Part shown: piece by piece, positions 8,708-17,139 of the stretch
Layout: each line of letters starts with the position of its first letter
Numbering within the stretch: the first letter of the stretch is position 1
DNA from: Listeria ilorinensis
Lineage (GTDB): Bacteria > Bacillota > Bacilli > Lactobacillales > Listeriaceae
Direction of reading: 5' to 3'
DNA length: 64,000 bases
Assembly: GCF_913566895.1 (NCBI RefSeq)
Contig: NZ_CAJYCN010000010.1
Location: forward strand, 35,448-99,447
Notes under the pieces: model-generated
Seen by the model: only the letters and a program-made list of their open reading frames with translations
Told to the model about the DNA's origin: nothing
The model's database searches: none
Program-made: the position numbers and the translations under genes

Positions 8708-9439
8708 ATGCGCAGACTAAATAAAACAAATGAAGCGTCACCACTTTATGCTCAAATTGCTGATGATATTCGTTACAAAATCTATTCAGATGAGTGGCAA
8801 ACAGGTACAAAAATCCCTCCTGAACTAAATTTGTGCGAATTGTATAATGTCAGTCGAATCACCGTCCGAAAAGCCATTGACGAACTGGTAAGAGAGAACT
8901 TATTATATCGGGAGCGTGCCAAAGGGACCTTCGTGCGGGATGTGACGGATCAGGAAGATGAACATTTTACATTAGTGAAAAGTTTCACGAGAGAGATGCA
9001 GGAGCTGGGCAAGCGTGCAGTCACTTTAAATGCTGAAATTGAGATCGTGAAAGCAGATCGACAGCTGGCCAGCCATTTGCATATCCCGCTTGGAAGTGAT
9101 GTACTGCAAGTGAAGCGGGTACGGGGTGCAGATGAAGATGTATTTGCTTATTTTATCAGTTATATTCCTTACAAAAAGGAATATTCGCTGGACAGTAAAG
9201 ACTATTACGGCTCTTTTTATCAGTATTTAGAGAGGTTCGGCATTATTATTAATCAAGAGCGGGCGTATATTGAAGCGGTGCTGCCCACGCCTGAACTTAA
9301 ACAGGCGCTGTCCGTTAAGTTAAAGGAACCACTTTTGAAACGCGTTCGGATGACGACACAGAAAGAAAGCGATTTTTACGAGTATAGTGAATGTTATTAT
9401 ATTGGAGCAAAATATCGTTATTATGTTGACTTTTTGTGA
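8708..9439 (+). CDS. GntR family (HutC/UTRA subfamily) transcription regulator
   Basis: A 243-residue regulator. Residues 10-75 are a GntR winged helix (PLYAQIADDIRYKIYSDEWQ, LCELYNVSRITVRKAIDELV, GTFVRD). Residues 90-240 are a UTRA effector domain of the HutC subfamily, ending in the usual YYIGAKYRYYVDF. The ATG at 8708 follows GAGGAGTTAGCGGT and gives the expected N-terminus. Such proteins sense sugar phosphates, amino acids or nucleosides. No transporter or enzyme gene lies in the same direction, and the nearest gene downstream (an MFS transporter) is convergent and 540 bp away, so the target is unknown. Confidence 0.88.
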   Translation: MRRLNKTNEASPLYAQIADDIRYKIYSDEWQTGTKIPPELNLCELYNVSRITVRKAIDELVRENLLYRERAKGTFVRDVTDQEDEHFTLVKSFTREMQELGKRAVTLNAEIEIVKADRQLASHLHIPLGSDVLQVKRVRGADEDVFAYFISYIPYKKEYSLDSKDYYGSFYQYLERFGIIINQERAYIEAVLPTPELKQALSVKLKEPLLKRVRMTTQKESDFYEYSECYYIGAKYRYYVDFL

Positions 9440-9465
9440 TTGCTGAAGAAGTGAAATAAAAGAAA

Positions 9466-9529
9466 AAGAGAATCATTAACCATGTAACTGATTATTTCTA
9501 AAATAGCGTTACATGGTTTTGATTCTCTT
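9466..9529 (+). terminator. Terminator of the GntR gene
   Basis: A long stem of about 22 bp: AAGAGAATCA..AACCATGTAAC pairs with GTTACATGGTT..TGATTCTCTT across a 20-base loop. Confidence 0.8.
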
Positions 9530-9940
9530 GTTTATGTAGTAGCTGGTTTTCTTTATAATTTGTATGAATTTTATACCACTAAAAACCCGCCTCTTATGAG
9601 AGTGAGACGCGTTGCAGACTATAGTCAAAGTATGAAAATATTTGCTCTACAGTCTGATATTTTTACTATCAAAATTAATTTCATACTATTTCGAACACTA
9701 TAATTCGTCTATTTTAATGTGGTTCCGACATGAACATATTTTAGAGTAACTATGACAATTTAGCAAACTATCATATATATCTATCAAAAAAACTACTACA
9801 GCTTATAAAGGAAGCGTATTCGGAGTACATATCAAAATCTTGCACAAATAATGAGATGAGAAATTTCTATTTGTTGCTAGTCTCATTTATTATGAAAAAG
9901 ATGGACAACTATTTACTATGAACCCCGATACTAATTAAAT
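9530..9940. other. Gene-free stretch with one IS-end-like repeat
   Basis: A+T-rich sequence with no supportable reading frame. The only recognisable structure is the 46-bp repeat at 9615-9660, annotated separately. The rest (9661-9940) shows no promoter, RNA or repeat that I can support. Confidence 0.5.
9615..9660. repeat. Solo copy of the IS1182-relic end sequence
   Basis: CAGACTATAG.. AAAGTATGAAAATATTT ..CTACAGTCTG: the outer arms are inverted repeats and the centre matches position for position the segment at 53224-53270, at the left end of the IS1182-type relic. It is probably a leftover end of the same element. Confidence 0.6.
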
Positions 9941-9973
9941 ACAGCCCTCGGATGGCGATGATCCGAGGGCTGT
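9941..9973. terminator. Terminator downstream of the MFS transporter gene
   Basis: Perfect 13-bp arms ACAGCCCTCGGAT and ATCCGAGGGCTGT with a 7-base loop, followed on the plus strand by ATTTTTT and on the minus strand by ATTTAATTA. It ends the minus-strand transporter operon and would also stop plus-strand readthrough. Confidence 0.8.
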
Positions 9974-9978
9974 ATTTT

Positions 9979-11286
9979 TTATTCATTCACTGCCGTATTG
10001 TTCGATACATTTGACCTCTTAATGCCGGGATCAGGAATGTCATATTTCTTCACAAGTCTGATTGTACTGCCGGCAAAAATCCAACAGATCACAAGTGAGC
10101 CTACCAGAAGCCACATCAATAGGTCTGGCGAATAATTCATGATCATTGGCGTGAATACGGAGCAGACTGCGGTCAAAATCCGTACAATGGCAATCGAAAC
10201 ACCGGTGACACTTGCACGTAAATCTGGAGGATAGAATGACTGCGTCCAAATTTTATAAATCGATTCACCGTGTAAATTGTTACATGCTGAATAGATGAAG
10301 TAAGCTGCTGAAAATACGATCCATGAAGTACCGCCAAAGATTCCTGAGACAACGAATGACAAGACACATAGGAATAGTCCTGTATGCATCATTGCATAGC
10401 GGTATTTCGTATCTGCCAGTTTCATATAAACAAAGAATAACACTAAAATAGCTGCTAGATTGGCAAAGAAGCCCAGTGCTGTTGAGTAAGATTGCGTACG
10501 ACCGTTAATTGTAACAAGGAAATAGTTTACAAAAGAACCCCATGTATTAGCCGGAATATTCCAGAATAAGTAGAAACCCGTGATGGTAATCATTGGGATA
10601 AGGAATTTTTTAGAAGAAAAGACAGCTTTGATAGAAACTTTCTGTCCGGACTGAGCGACCAAATTTTTATGTGCATTTTCTTCATAAAGCTCATGTTCCA
10701 CTTGCCGGAATTTATGCGAGAAGACACGTACACCCCAATTCAAAAGTGCCACTGCAGCTATCCACAAGAAAAGCATCCGCGTCCCCGTCATCCCCATTGT
10801 CGACGTCACGAAGCCAAGTGCCTGTGACAACAAAATGCCTAGTATCCAAAAAATCTCAGTTACTGTGATTACTTTCCCATGATGTTCTGGCGCGACGCGT
10901 TCTGTAATGACAGCTAAAGAAGTTGGTAGATCTGCACCCGATGCCAGACCTGCAATGATCAAACCGATCAAAAGCATCTCCATATTGCCAGCAAATGCAA
11001 TGATCACACTTCCGACTGCCACAAGTAAAATATCAATATTAAAGACACGCACGCGACCGAATTTATCCGATAAGCGGCCACCAAACAAAGCTCCCACAGC
11101 CACAGATAATGTGAGTGAGGTGCTAATCACGCCTGTCCACCATGGATTGATACCAAAATGACCTGACCAGATCGCCAGTGCAATGCCAGCGCTTACAAGA
11201 AGTGCGGCATCAAGATATGAAGCGATGCCGGCAACACTTGCCAAAAACCAGTCTTTGCTTGAAAGTTTATCTTTTGTATTGCCCAT
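9979..11286 (-). CDS. MFS sugar-type transporter
   Basis: A 435-residue major facilitator with twelve predicted membrane helices. The loop 2-3 signature GRLSDKFGRVRVF is near residue 70, the central hydrophilic loop is at about 200-235, and residues TERVAPEHHGK follow helix 5. The pattern is that of sugar/metabolite:H+ symporters. It starts 22 bp downstream of the GH78 gene and ends at a strong terminator, so the two form an operon. By context it should import the sugar or oligosaccharide processed by the GH78 enzyme, probably a rhamnoside; this is inference. Confidence 0.85.
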   Translation of the reverse strand: MGNTKDKLSSKDWFLASVAGIASYLDAALLVSAGIALAIWSGHFGINPWWTGVISTSLTLSVAVGALFGGRLSDKFGRVRVFNIDILLVAVGSVIIAFAGNMEMLLIGLIIAGLASGADLPTSLAVITERVAPEHHGKVITVTEIFWILGILLSQALGFVTSTMGMTGTRMLFLWIAAVALLNWGVRVFSHKFRQVEHELYEENAHKNLVAQSGQKVSIKAVFSSKKFLIPMITITGFYLFWNIPANTWGSFVNYFLVTINGRTQSYSTALGFFANLAAILVLFFVYMKLADTKYRYAMMHTGLFLCVLSFVVSGIFGGTSWIVFSAAYFIYSACNNLHGESIYKIWTQSFYPPDLRASVTGVSIAIVRILTAVCSVFTPMIMNYSPDLLMWLLVGSLVICWIFAGSTIRLVKKYDIPDPGIKRSNVSNNTAVNE

Positions 11287-11308
11287 TTTTTACTTCCTCC
11301 TTTTATGA

Positions 11309-13339
11309 TTATAACGTGATTGTCAATGGTTGCTCTTTTGACAAAGCAAACGTTTGATTCGGCAGCCGAAGTGTTCCGCCATCTACATTTGTCCTCACTT
11401 CTAATGTGCCCTCTGCAAGTTCGATCGTTACTTCACCTTCTCCAACTGGAAACATGCAAGATAATTGGTCGAATAAATCAAGCTGTGGAGCTACTTCAAA
11501 CTGTCGGTACCCGGGTGCTGTCGAACGGATTCCCAGTAGATAACGACCAATCAGATATATTGGACTCGCACCCCACGCGTGACAAAGGCTCTTGCCATAT
11601 TTATCCCCATACATCGCATATTTGCTCACATCTGTTTCACTTGGATCATAATATTCCCAAAAAGTTGTCGCCCCTTCGTCCAGCATGCCTCCCCAATAAG
11701 CCTTGATTTGGTCAACAACATAGGTGTATTCACCAAGTTTTGCCATCACTTCTAGCTCCCAGAATTTAAAGTAAGGTGTATGGATCTCTGGTATCTGCGA
11801 ATTGAGCAAAACATGTTGCTTGATTTCATCTACCTGCTTTTCATCCGCATAATCAAATAAAATCGCAAAAATATTCGCATGTTTGGTCACATTACGCTTG
11901 CCAGATTCGTAGCTGTCGATAAAGGCTTTTTTATCTGCATCCCAATAAAATGTTTGAATATTTGTTTTCAAAATTGCCAATTTTCTTTCTATATCAGTGA
12001 CAGGTCGGTTCAATATTTTCCGAATGGCGATCACACTTTCGAAAGCGCGGACAAGCAACATTTGCTCTGCACAAAGCGGTCCTTCAATATCGAACTCCGC
12101 CCAATCGATATACACCCAGTCATCTTTTCGCCCATAAATAAAACCATTCTCATCCGTTTGCTCCAAGCAATAGGCCAGTAAAGATTCCATTTTCGGATAG
12201 ACCCTTTCCAAAAAATCTCGGTCGCCGAAAGTCTGATTGTAGACTTCCAAACTGATCAACCAATAAAGCGAGTAATCAATGATCGTGTTGAGGTGCTGTT
12301 TGAACGGATCATTGCCACGCAACCCCAAAATCGTCCGTTCGACAATGGCTTTATCAGAAAAGCTGTACTGATTGATGAAATAACTTTGGTAGGCATCTCC
12401 TGACCATACCCATTTATCACGTTTGATACCATCTAAAAAGAAAATACTGCTGCAGGCGCGGAATGTCCGTTCAGCGATTTGCCAGATCTGGTCGAGCCGC
12501 TCATCCGAACTGGTAAACTGACTGCCTGGTCCAAAATCGACATACTGATGATCCACTCGAATCGAAATATTCTTCTGCTCTTTTCTGATACCCGGAAGGA
12601 AAATATAGCGGAACGCGCGCAGTCGGGTGGCGAAGGTTCGCTGATCAACCTTTTCGAGTCCCACATCGTCTGGCGTCTCGACAACTTGCTTCAGATAACA
12701 GTCCGCTACATCCAGCGCTTCCGTCCGACTTTCCCCATAGCAAAGCGTCATCGGTTCAAATCGCTCCTTAAACTCAAGCAAGGTCACTGCCGTGATATCG
12801 TATCCAAAATCGAGCAGCAGCCCCCCTTCCGTAAATTCTTCATTATCCGGTTCCCTCACTTCATGTGTATAAGGAAATTCCATGGGGTTCTGTTCGTGGG
12901 AAGTAAACAGCTCACTTGTCCCCACTGGCTGACTGTGTTCAATATAATTGGAACTAAGCCATGAGCCATCCGAGTAAATCATTTTGCCGCTGACAAAAAT
13001 ACTTGGCAATCCTTCCAAATGACAGACAATGACTTCAATCGTCACAGCCCCCGGTAAACATGTAATTTCCGTCTCGAAAGGAAACTTGTCGACCTGCTCC
13101 GTACCCTCTGTTAGAAGGCGCTTGACTGCCACATATCCTTTCCCCTTTGCTGAAACATAAAATGTCGCCGGCTCTACCAATTCATAATCTCGGCTGAACC
13201 GGACATTATGATTCCAGCTGGTAGCATGCCAGTAAGCCGGCCAATCGAATCTGCGCTCTTCCCGGCTAAAATTCTGTTTCATCAGTTGATAAATCTCAAA
13301 ATCTCCCGGGAACCAAATCCAGTAACTCACTCTCCTCAT
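11309..13339 (-). CDS. GH78-like alpha-L-rhamnosidase
   Basis: A 676-residue cytoplasmic protein (no signal peptide). N-terminal beta domains span about residues 1-270. An (alpha/alpha)6 barrel starts at FTSSDERLDQIWQIAERTFR, and a C-terminal beta domain ends the protein. The motif FLDGIKRDKWVWSGDAYQ corresponds to the GH78 catalytic loop, usually written DCPxRERLGWTGD; the general-acid position is Asp (RD) here instead of Glu. It is the first gene of an operon with the MFS transporter and diverges from an AraC regulator. The first codon may be the ATG at 13339 or the GTG at 13330, which has the better-spaced AAAGG. The enzyme family is likely; the exact substrate is not known. Confidence 0.75.
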   Translation of the reverse strand: MRRVSYWIWFPGDFEIYQLMKQNFSREERRFDWPAYWHATSWNHNVRFSRDYELVEPATFYVSAKGKGYVAVKRLLTEGTEQVDKFPFETEITCLPGAVTIEVIVCHLEGLPSIFVSGKMIYSDGSWLSSNYIEHSQPVGTSELFTSHEQNPMEFPYTHEVREPDNEEFTEGGLLLDFGYDITAVTLLEFKERFEPMTLCYGESRTEALDVADCYLKQVVETPDDVGLEKVDQRTFATRLRAFRYIFLPGIRKEQKNISIRVDHQYVDFGPGSQFTSSDERLDQIWQIAERTFRACSSIFFLDGIKRDKWVWSGDAYQSYFINQYSFSDKAIVERTILGLRGNDPFKQHLNTIIDYSLYWLISLEVYNQTFGDRDFLERVYPKMESLLAYCLEQTDENGFIYGRKDDWVYIDWAEFDIEGPLCAEQMLLVRAFESVIAIRKILNRPVTDIERKLAILKTNIQTFYWDADKKAFIDSYESGKRNVTKHANIFAILFDYADEKQVDEIKQHVLLNSQIPEIHTPYFKFWELEVMAKLGEYTYVVDQIKAYWGGMLDEGATTFWEYYDPSETDVSKYAMYGDKYGKSLCHAWGASPIYLIGRYLLGIRSTAPGYRQFEVAPQLDLFDQLSCMFPVGEGEVTIELAEGTLEVRTNVDGGTLRLPNQTFALSKEQPLTITL

Positions 13340-13353
13340 CCTTTCCTATTGAT

Positions 13354-13401
13354 TGTTAACCGCTTACAAAAACAGTATAATCTAAATATATTCTAGTTAA
13401 A
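13354..13401 (-). promoter_or_regulatory. Promoter of the GH78-MFS operon with a cre-like palindrome
   Basis: On the minus strand TTTAAC (13396-13401), a 16-bp spacer and TATACT (13374-13379). Just downstream is TGTAAGCGGTTAACA (13354-13368), a near-palindrome that resembles a catabolite-responsive element with one extra base. The weak -35 fits an activator-dependent promoter. Confidence 0.55.
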
Positions 13402-13435
13402 ATGGCATTTATTCTTGAAAAAATGGTATTTATTC
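13399..13435. promoter_or_regulatory. Direct-repeat operator for the AraC regulator
   Basis: AAAATGGCATTTATTC (13399-13414) is repeated as AAAATGGTATTTATTC (13420-13435), exactly 21 bp apart, two helical turns. It abuts the -35 of the GH78 operon. This is the typical layout of an AraC-family activator site. Confidence 0.65.
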
Positions 13436-13465
13436 AGTTTTAATGAAATTTTAGGAGTGTATTTC

Positions 13466-14434
13466 ATGAATCTATCCGAACTCGATGTATTTTTATTCCA
13501 GCACACAGAAATCGAACAAATCCAGTTGACCGAAAAAATGAATATCAATGAGCTGAATCTGCCTTACGCCCTTCAAAAAATCCCTCGAATCCCTAAAGAA
13601 GCGTTCTTTTTAGATGGCAATATTTTTATCAATAAACAGCAACGCTTTTCTTATACGCCAGCCCATACACACGATTTTGTCGAGATCAACTATATGTATG
13701 CCGGAAGCTGCACCCAATCAATCAACGGTGAAAAAATCCAGCTCAAAAAGGACCACATCATCGTGATGGATAAAGATGTAGTCCAACAAATCGATTATAT
13801 TGGGGAACAGGATATTCTCATCAATATCCTCGTCCATGAAAACTTTCTTTCAACAGATATTTTATATGATTCCTTTCAGTCACACGCGATTTTTAGTGAA
13901 TTTCTTTTGCATGCCATTCGTGAAAAAGCCGCTTACAGCAACTTTTTGCTGATTGATCTATCAAAAAACGAGAATATCCTGGCTCTCTTGCGCAACATGA
14001 TAGTGGAGTATTTCAATCAGAATCATTTTAAGCAGGAAATTATCAAACATTATTTTTCAATCTTTAGTTATGAAATTAGTCGAGAGTTGGAAAAACTCGC
14101 TTGGGAAGGCACGCAGGAAACGGATCGAGAAATCATGGAGATCATCAGCTATATTGATCAGCATTATCAGCACATCACACTTACCGAACTCGCCCAAAAG
14201 TTCAAGTATAATAAAAACTACTTGTCCACCAAAATCAAACAAGAACTTGGTAAAGGCTTTTTTGATCTTGTTAACGAGAAACGGTTGACTGTGGCAAAAA
14301 AATTGCTAGAAGAAACAGATCAGCCAGTTGCTGATATTGCTTATGAAATCGGCTACCATGACCCCAGTAATTTTTACAAGGCCTTCAAGCAAAAATATGG
14401 TCAAACGCCACTGCGTTTTCGGAAAAATCAATAG
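13466..14434 (+). CDS. AraC family regulator of the GH78-MFS operon
   Basis: A 322-residue regulator. The N-terminal half has a cupin-like sensor (PAHTHDFVEINYMYAGSC, then IVMDKDVVQQIDY). The C-terminal 100 residues carry two HTH motifs, ITLTELAQKFKYNKNYLST and QPVADIAYEIGYHDPSNFYK. The start at 13466 follows TAGGAGTG; an earlier in-frame start at 13415 lacks a ribosome binding site. It is divergent from the rhamnosidase gene with a 126-bp shared control region that holds a 21-bp-spaced direct repeat. It most likely activates the operon when its sugar ligand is present. Confidence 0.88.
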   Translation: MNLSELDVFLFQHTEIEQIQLTEKMNINELNLPYALQKIPRIPKEAFFLDGNIFINKQQRFSYTPAHTHDFVEINYMYAGSCTQSINGEKIQLKKDHIIVMDKDVVQQIDYIGEQDILINILVHENFLSTDILYDSFQSHAIFSEFLLHAIREKAAYSNFLLIDLSKNENILALLRNMIVEYFNQNHFKQEIIKHYFSIFSYEISRELEKLAWEGTQETDREIMEIISYIDQHYQHITLTELAQKFKYNKNYLSTKIKQELGKGFFDLVNEKRLTVAKKLLEETDQPVADIAYEIGYHDPSNFYKAFKQKYGQTPLRFRKNQ

Positions 14435-14455
14435 AAATGCCACTTACCTATATCA

Positions 14456-14493
14456 AGCTATCAAATTCGATAAGTATCTTGAATTTGATAGCT
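14456..14493 (+). terminator. Hairpin after the AraC gene (weak terminator)
   Basis: A perfect 13-bp stem AGCTATCAAATTC / GAATTTGATAGCT with a 12-base loop 21 bp after the stop codon. No T-run follows, so it may only stabilise the 3' end. The sequence from here to 14662 shows no gene. Confidence 0.5.
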
Positions 14494-14662
14494 ATGGAGA
14501 CCTTTTGGATGTGCCCTAATAAATCTATGCGGAAGGCAAAGTGAATCATCCCTGATGAAGGCAGGGATGTGTATGGTGGACTGATCTTGTACAAGTCACA
14601 GACCATCTGTTGATTTTCTCGATCGGTCTCAATTGTTGCCTTACTTGGGCTTTCTTCAAAAA

Positions 14663-14700
14663 AATAGCCCCTCCTAAGTTTGGCAAACTCTGGGGCTATT
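14663..14700 (-). terminator. Terminator of the histidine-phosphatase gene
   Basis: On the minus strand AATAGCCCC pairs with GGGGCTATT, followed by a run of seven T. It lies about 85 bp after the phosphatase stop codon. Confidence 0.8.
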
Positions 14701-14786
14701 CACTCCTATGGTCGTCGTCTTTTCAACGATTCTTCTGTAAAAGAATCATATTGACACAAGGGACCTTTTCCAAATTCTTTAAAGCC

Positions 14787-15389
14787 CTACCTGCTCAACG
14801 CCGAAAAATCATGATTGATTGCTTCGACGAATTGAAACTCGCCTGCTTCATAGGTAAACTTCAATATACAGCAATTCGAAAAACGGATCTGTCTCACGCG
14901 CGCAAAATCTTCCCACTTCTGAATGAACATATACATGGCGCCTCCATGGCCGACTGCCAAAACCTGTTCATGATCAGCCTGTTCCATGATTTCTCTAAGT
15001 GTCGTATCCATCCGGTTCTGCACTTCCAAACTATCCTCTCCACCAAACTTCACAAAAGCATCTCCATAAGAAGTAGCACCCGGTTCATGTGGCGGATTCA
15101 AATCTTCACTTTCCCCTTCGAACACGCCAAAATGCCATTCTCGCAATCCTTTTAACCGCTTATACGGCATCGATTGATTCGTCACGAGCTCAAGCGTATC
15201 ACATGCTCGTTCTGCTGTTGAAGAATACGCATGGTCAAAGGTGATCTGTTCTTTTTGAAAATATTCAGCGGCTAGTTTTGCCTGCGCAATGCCAAGCTCT
15301 GTCAGCGGCGAATCGCACCAACCCTGTATTTTATGTCGCATATTGAAAACTGTCTGCCCGTGCCGCATTAAGTAAAGTGTTTTTGTCAT
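14787..15389 (-). CDS. Histidine phosphatase (phosphoglycerate-mutase-like) family protein
   Basis: A 200-residue protein with the catalytic phosphohistidine motif LMRHGQTVFN at residue 7, the GWCDSPLTELG loop, STAERACDT, LREWHFGVFEGE and the second histidine in LAVGHGGAM. All histidines and arginines of the branch are present. The ATG at 15389 is chosen because AAAGGA is 9 bp upstream; the ATG nine bases earlier overlaps that site. Members dephosphorylate diverse small phosphoesters. It is a single gene with its own terminator, so there is no context for the substrate. Confidence 0.88.
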   Translation of the reverse strand: MTKTLYLMRHGQTVFNMRHKIQGWCDSPLTELGIAQAKLAAEYFQKEQITFDHAYSSTAERACDTLELVTNQSMPYKRLKGLREWHFGVFEGESEDLNPPHEPGATSYGDAFVKFGGEDSLEVQNRMDTTLREIMEQADHEQVLAVGHGGAMYMFIQKWEDFARVRQIRFSNCCILKFTYEAGEFQFVEAINHDFSALSR

Positions 15390-15444
15390 TCGAGTCATCC
15401 TTTATCTGTTTTTCTTTACTTTAGCACTTGGAGTTAGCTCGAAG

Positions 15445-15816
15445 TCAAGCCTTTTCTTCTTGAATTGCACGCTGCTTGTACTTTGGTAACATGCGGAAAG
15501 CCTGCCCGTATGCATGATCAATCAGCTCCATAATCAATTGCTGCTCTGTTTCTTCTTCCAGTAGCACCGAAATATAGGTCCTTTTGTCCATATAGTACCC
15601 CGACAAAATATGCGGATTTTCTGCACGAAGTATTTCACTTTTTTGCGGATCACATCTTAGGGTTAAAATCGGCCGTCCTTCATTTTCAGTGCCCAACATG
15701 CCGATCAGCTTTCCTTCCACGTGGTAGCGGTGCGCTCCCCATTCTTCCTTGTACGTATGAACAACAGCCGGATGCCCGATCAGTGCCTGATGAATCTCTG
15801 GATAAGCTTCCTTCAT
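15445..15816 (-). CDS. MmcQ/YjbR family protein
   Basis: A 123-residue protein of the YjbR/CyaY-like fold, recognisable from VEGKLIGMLGTENEGRPILTLRCDPQKSEILR followed by GYYMDKRTYISVLL. The family is often annotated as DNA-binding but its role is unresolved. It follows the VOC gene by 3 bp and so is co-transcribed with it. Confidence 0.8.
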   Translation of the reverse strand: MKEAYPEIHQALIGHPAVVHTYKEEWGAHRYHVEGKLIGMLGTENEGRPILTLRCDPQKSEILRAENPHILSGYYMDKRTYISVLLEEETEQQLIMELIDHAYGQAFRMLPKYKQRAIQEEKA

Positions 15817-15819
15817 TTT

Positions 15820-16182
15820 TCATTCCTCCAGAATCATAATTTTATTGCCGTCTGGATCAAGCAGATTAAGTTCTCGACCGCCCCATTCAGCTAGACGTGG
15901 CTCAGGGATCTCCACATTTTTTGCTCGAAGTTCCTCGTACATCTCATCCAATGTCCCACTCGCAGCAAAAACCAGTTCAACCTTAGACTCACTGCTCTTG
16001 CCCCATTTTCCACTGTTCCAAATGATAATGCCTGGCGCCTGCTCGCCAAATGCCAGTTTGGCACCATCATACTCCCCATAACCCTCAAAAGTGATCGGCA
16101 TGCCTAGTTTCTCATGATAAAAGGCCACCAATTCCGCCGGGTCTTCCGTTGAAATATTGACACAAATAAAATCTTTAATCAT
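15820..16182 (-). CDS. VOC superfamily (glyoxalase/bleomycin-resistance fold) protein
   Basis: A 120-residue protein with two beta-alpha-beta-beta-beta modules. The N-terminal module reads FICVNISTEDPAELVAFYHEKLG and the C-terminal end is LLDPDGNKIMILEE, with the usual metal-ligand glutamate. The ATG at 16182 has AGGAGAGG upstream; a GTG three codons earlier is less likely. VOC proteins range from lyases and dioxygenases to drug-binding proteins. It is paired with a YjbR-family gene and lies downstream of an AraC-type regulator in the same direction. Substrate unknown. Confidence 0.85.
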   Translation of the reverse strand: MIKDFICVNISTEDPAELVAFYHEKLGMPITFEGYGEYDGAKLAFGEQAPGIIIWNSGKWGKSSESKVELVFAASGTLDEMYEELRAKNVEIPEPRLAEWGGRELNLLDPDGNKIMILEE

Positions 16183-16245
16183 CTTTATCACCTCTCCTTT
16201 ATCCTAGCATCAAGCGGGAAATCCGTATTGTATAAAAACGACATT

Positions 16246-17040
16246 TCAGGGGAAAAAACGACGTTGAAATTCTGTCGGCGTGTGATTGCTATATCTTTTG
16301 AACTGCTTGATAAAGTGAGCCTGATCATGGAAGCCGAGCTCTACTGCAATCTCTGCCCCGCTGCGATACGGATCACTGGACAGCTCCCGAACCGCCCGCT
16401 GAAACCGAATCAATTTTTCTGCCTGTCTCGGTGCCAGTCCCAGATAGCTCTTAAAAATCCGCTCAAGTTGACGTCTCGAAAGAAGGGTTTCTGCTAGCAT
16501 CCCTTGTTCAGAATGATCTGATCGCCCGTTTAAAACGTGATCCATTGCTAGAAAAAAATCAGTAGACGTTTTCCGAGCCGGGTGTTCAAGCTGCTTCAAA
16601 AAGAAGGCCTCCAGTCGAACCATTCGTGCCCGATTAGCCCTCGCCTCGCCAAGGGCTTCCAAAAGCTGGCGCGTGAAACCTGGAAACAAGTCCACCGGGT
16701 CGACCAGCTGATTCACTGTCACAACTAATGCTTCCGGCACAAACTGATGCAGCGCCCAAGCATAAAATCGCACAGCAAAAATCTGCGTCCCGTCTCCCTC
16801 CGATTCAAAGGCCGCATCACTCGGTCCAGCAAACGCCACACTGGCAATTGCTCCGTCAGCATTCAACATGAAAAGAATGTCGGCACACATGTCTGGCACA
16901 ACCAAACCACTGGTATCCGTCTTATCCGATTCCCAAAAGCAAGCAATATAAGGCTGGAGTGGTCGGATCGGTGGATATTCATGGTAGCCCACTCGGTTGA
17001 AGCCTGCGACGATTGGTTGAAAACCTGTTACTTCGATCAT
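16246..17040 (-). CDS. AraC family regulator with DUF6597-type sensor domain
   Basis: A 264-residue protein. Residues 20 to about 130 have the DUF6597 pattern (HEYPPIRPLQPYIACFWESD, then VVPDMCADILF). The C-terminal 90 residues are an AraC HTH pair (LSRRQLERIFKSYLGLAPRQ and GAEIAVELGFHDQAHFIKQF). Many such regulators control small stress or antibiotic-resistance genes. The VOC/YjbR genes lie 60 bp downstream in the same direction and may be its targets. Confidence 0.85.
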   Translation of the reverse strand: MIEVTGFQPIVAGFNRVGYHEYPPIRPLQPYIACFWESDKTDTSGLVVPDMCADILFMLNADGAIASVAFAGPSDAAFESEGDGTQIFAVRFYAWALHQFVPEALVVTVNQLVDPVDLFPGFTRQLLEALGEARANRARMVRLEAFFLKQLEHPARKTSTDFFLAMDHVLNGRSDHSEQGMLAETLLSRRQLERIFKSYLGLAPRQAEKLIRFQRAVRELSSDPYRSGAEIAVELGFHDQAHFIKQFKRYSNHTPTEFQRRFFP

Positions 17041-17139
17041 CCGTATCGCCTCCTTTCTGTTTTATTGTACCCTAACTTCATAAATTTGACATTGGACGAT
17101 CAAAAAGCAAGGATAGCAGAACTACCCTTGCTTATCTTG

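Noticed and set aside
14610..15155. 181-codon plus-strand frame
   Set aside because: It spans the terminator of, and lies antisense to, the histidine-phosphatase gene; no ribosome binding site, no family pattern.
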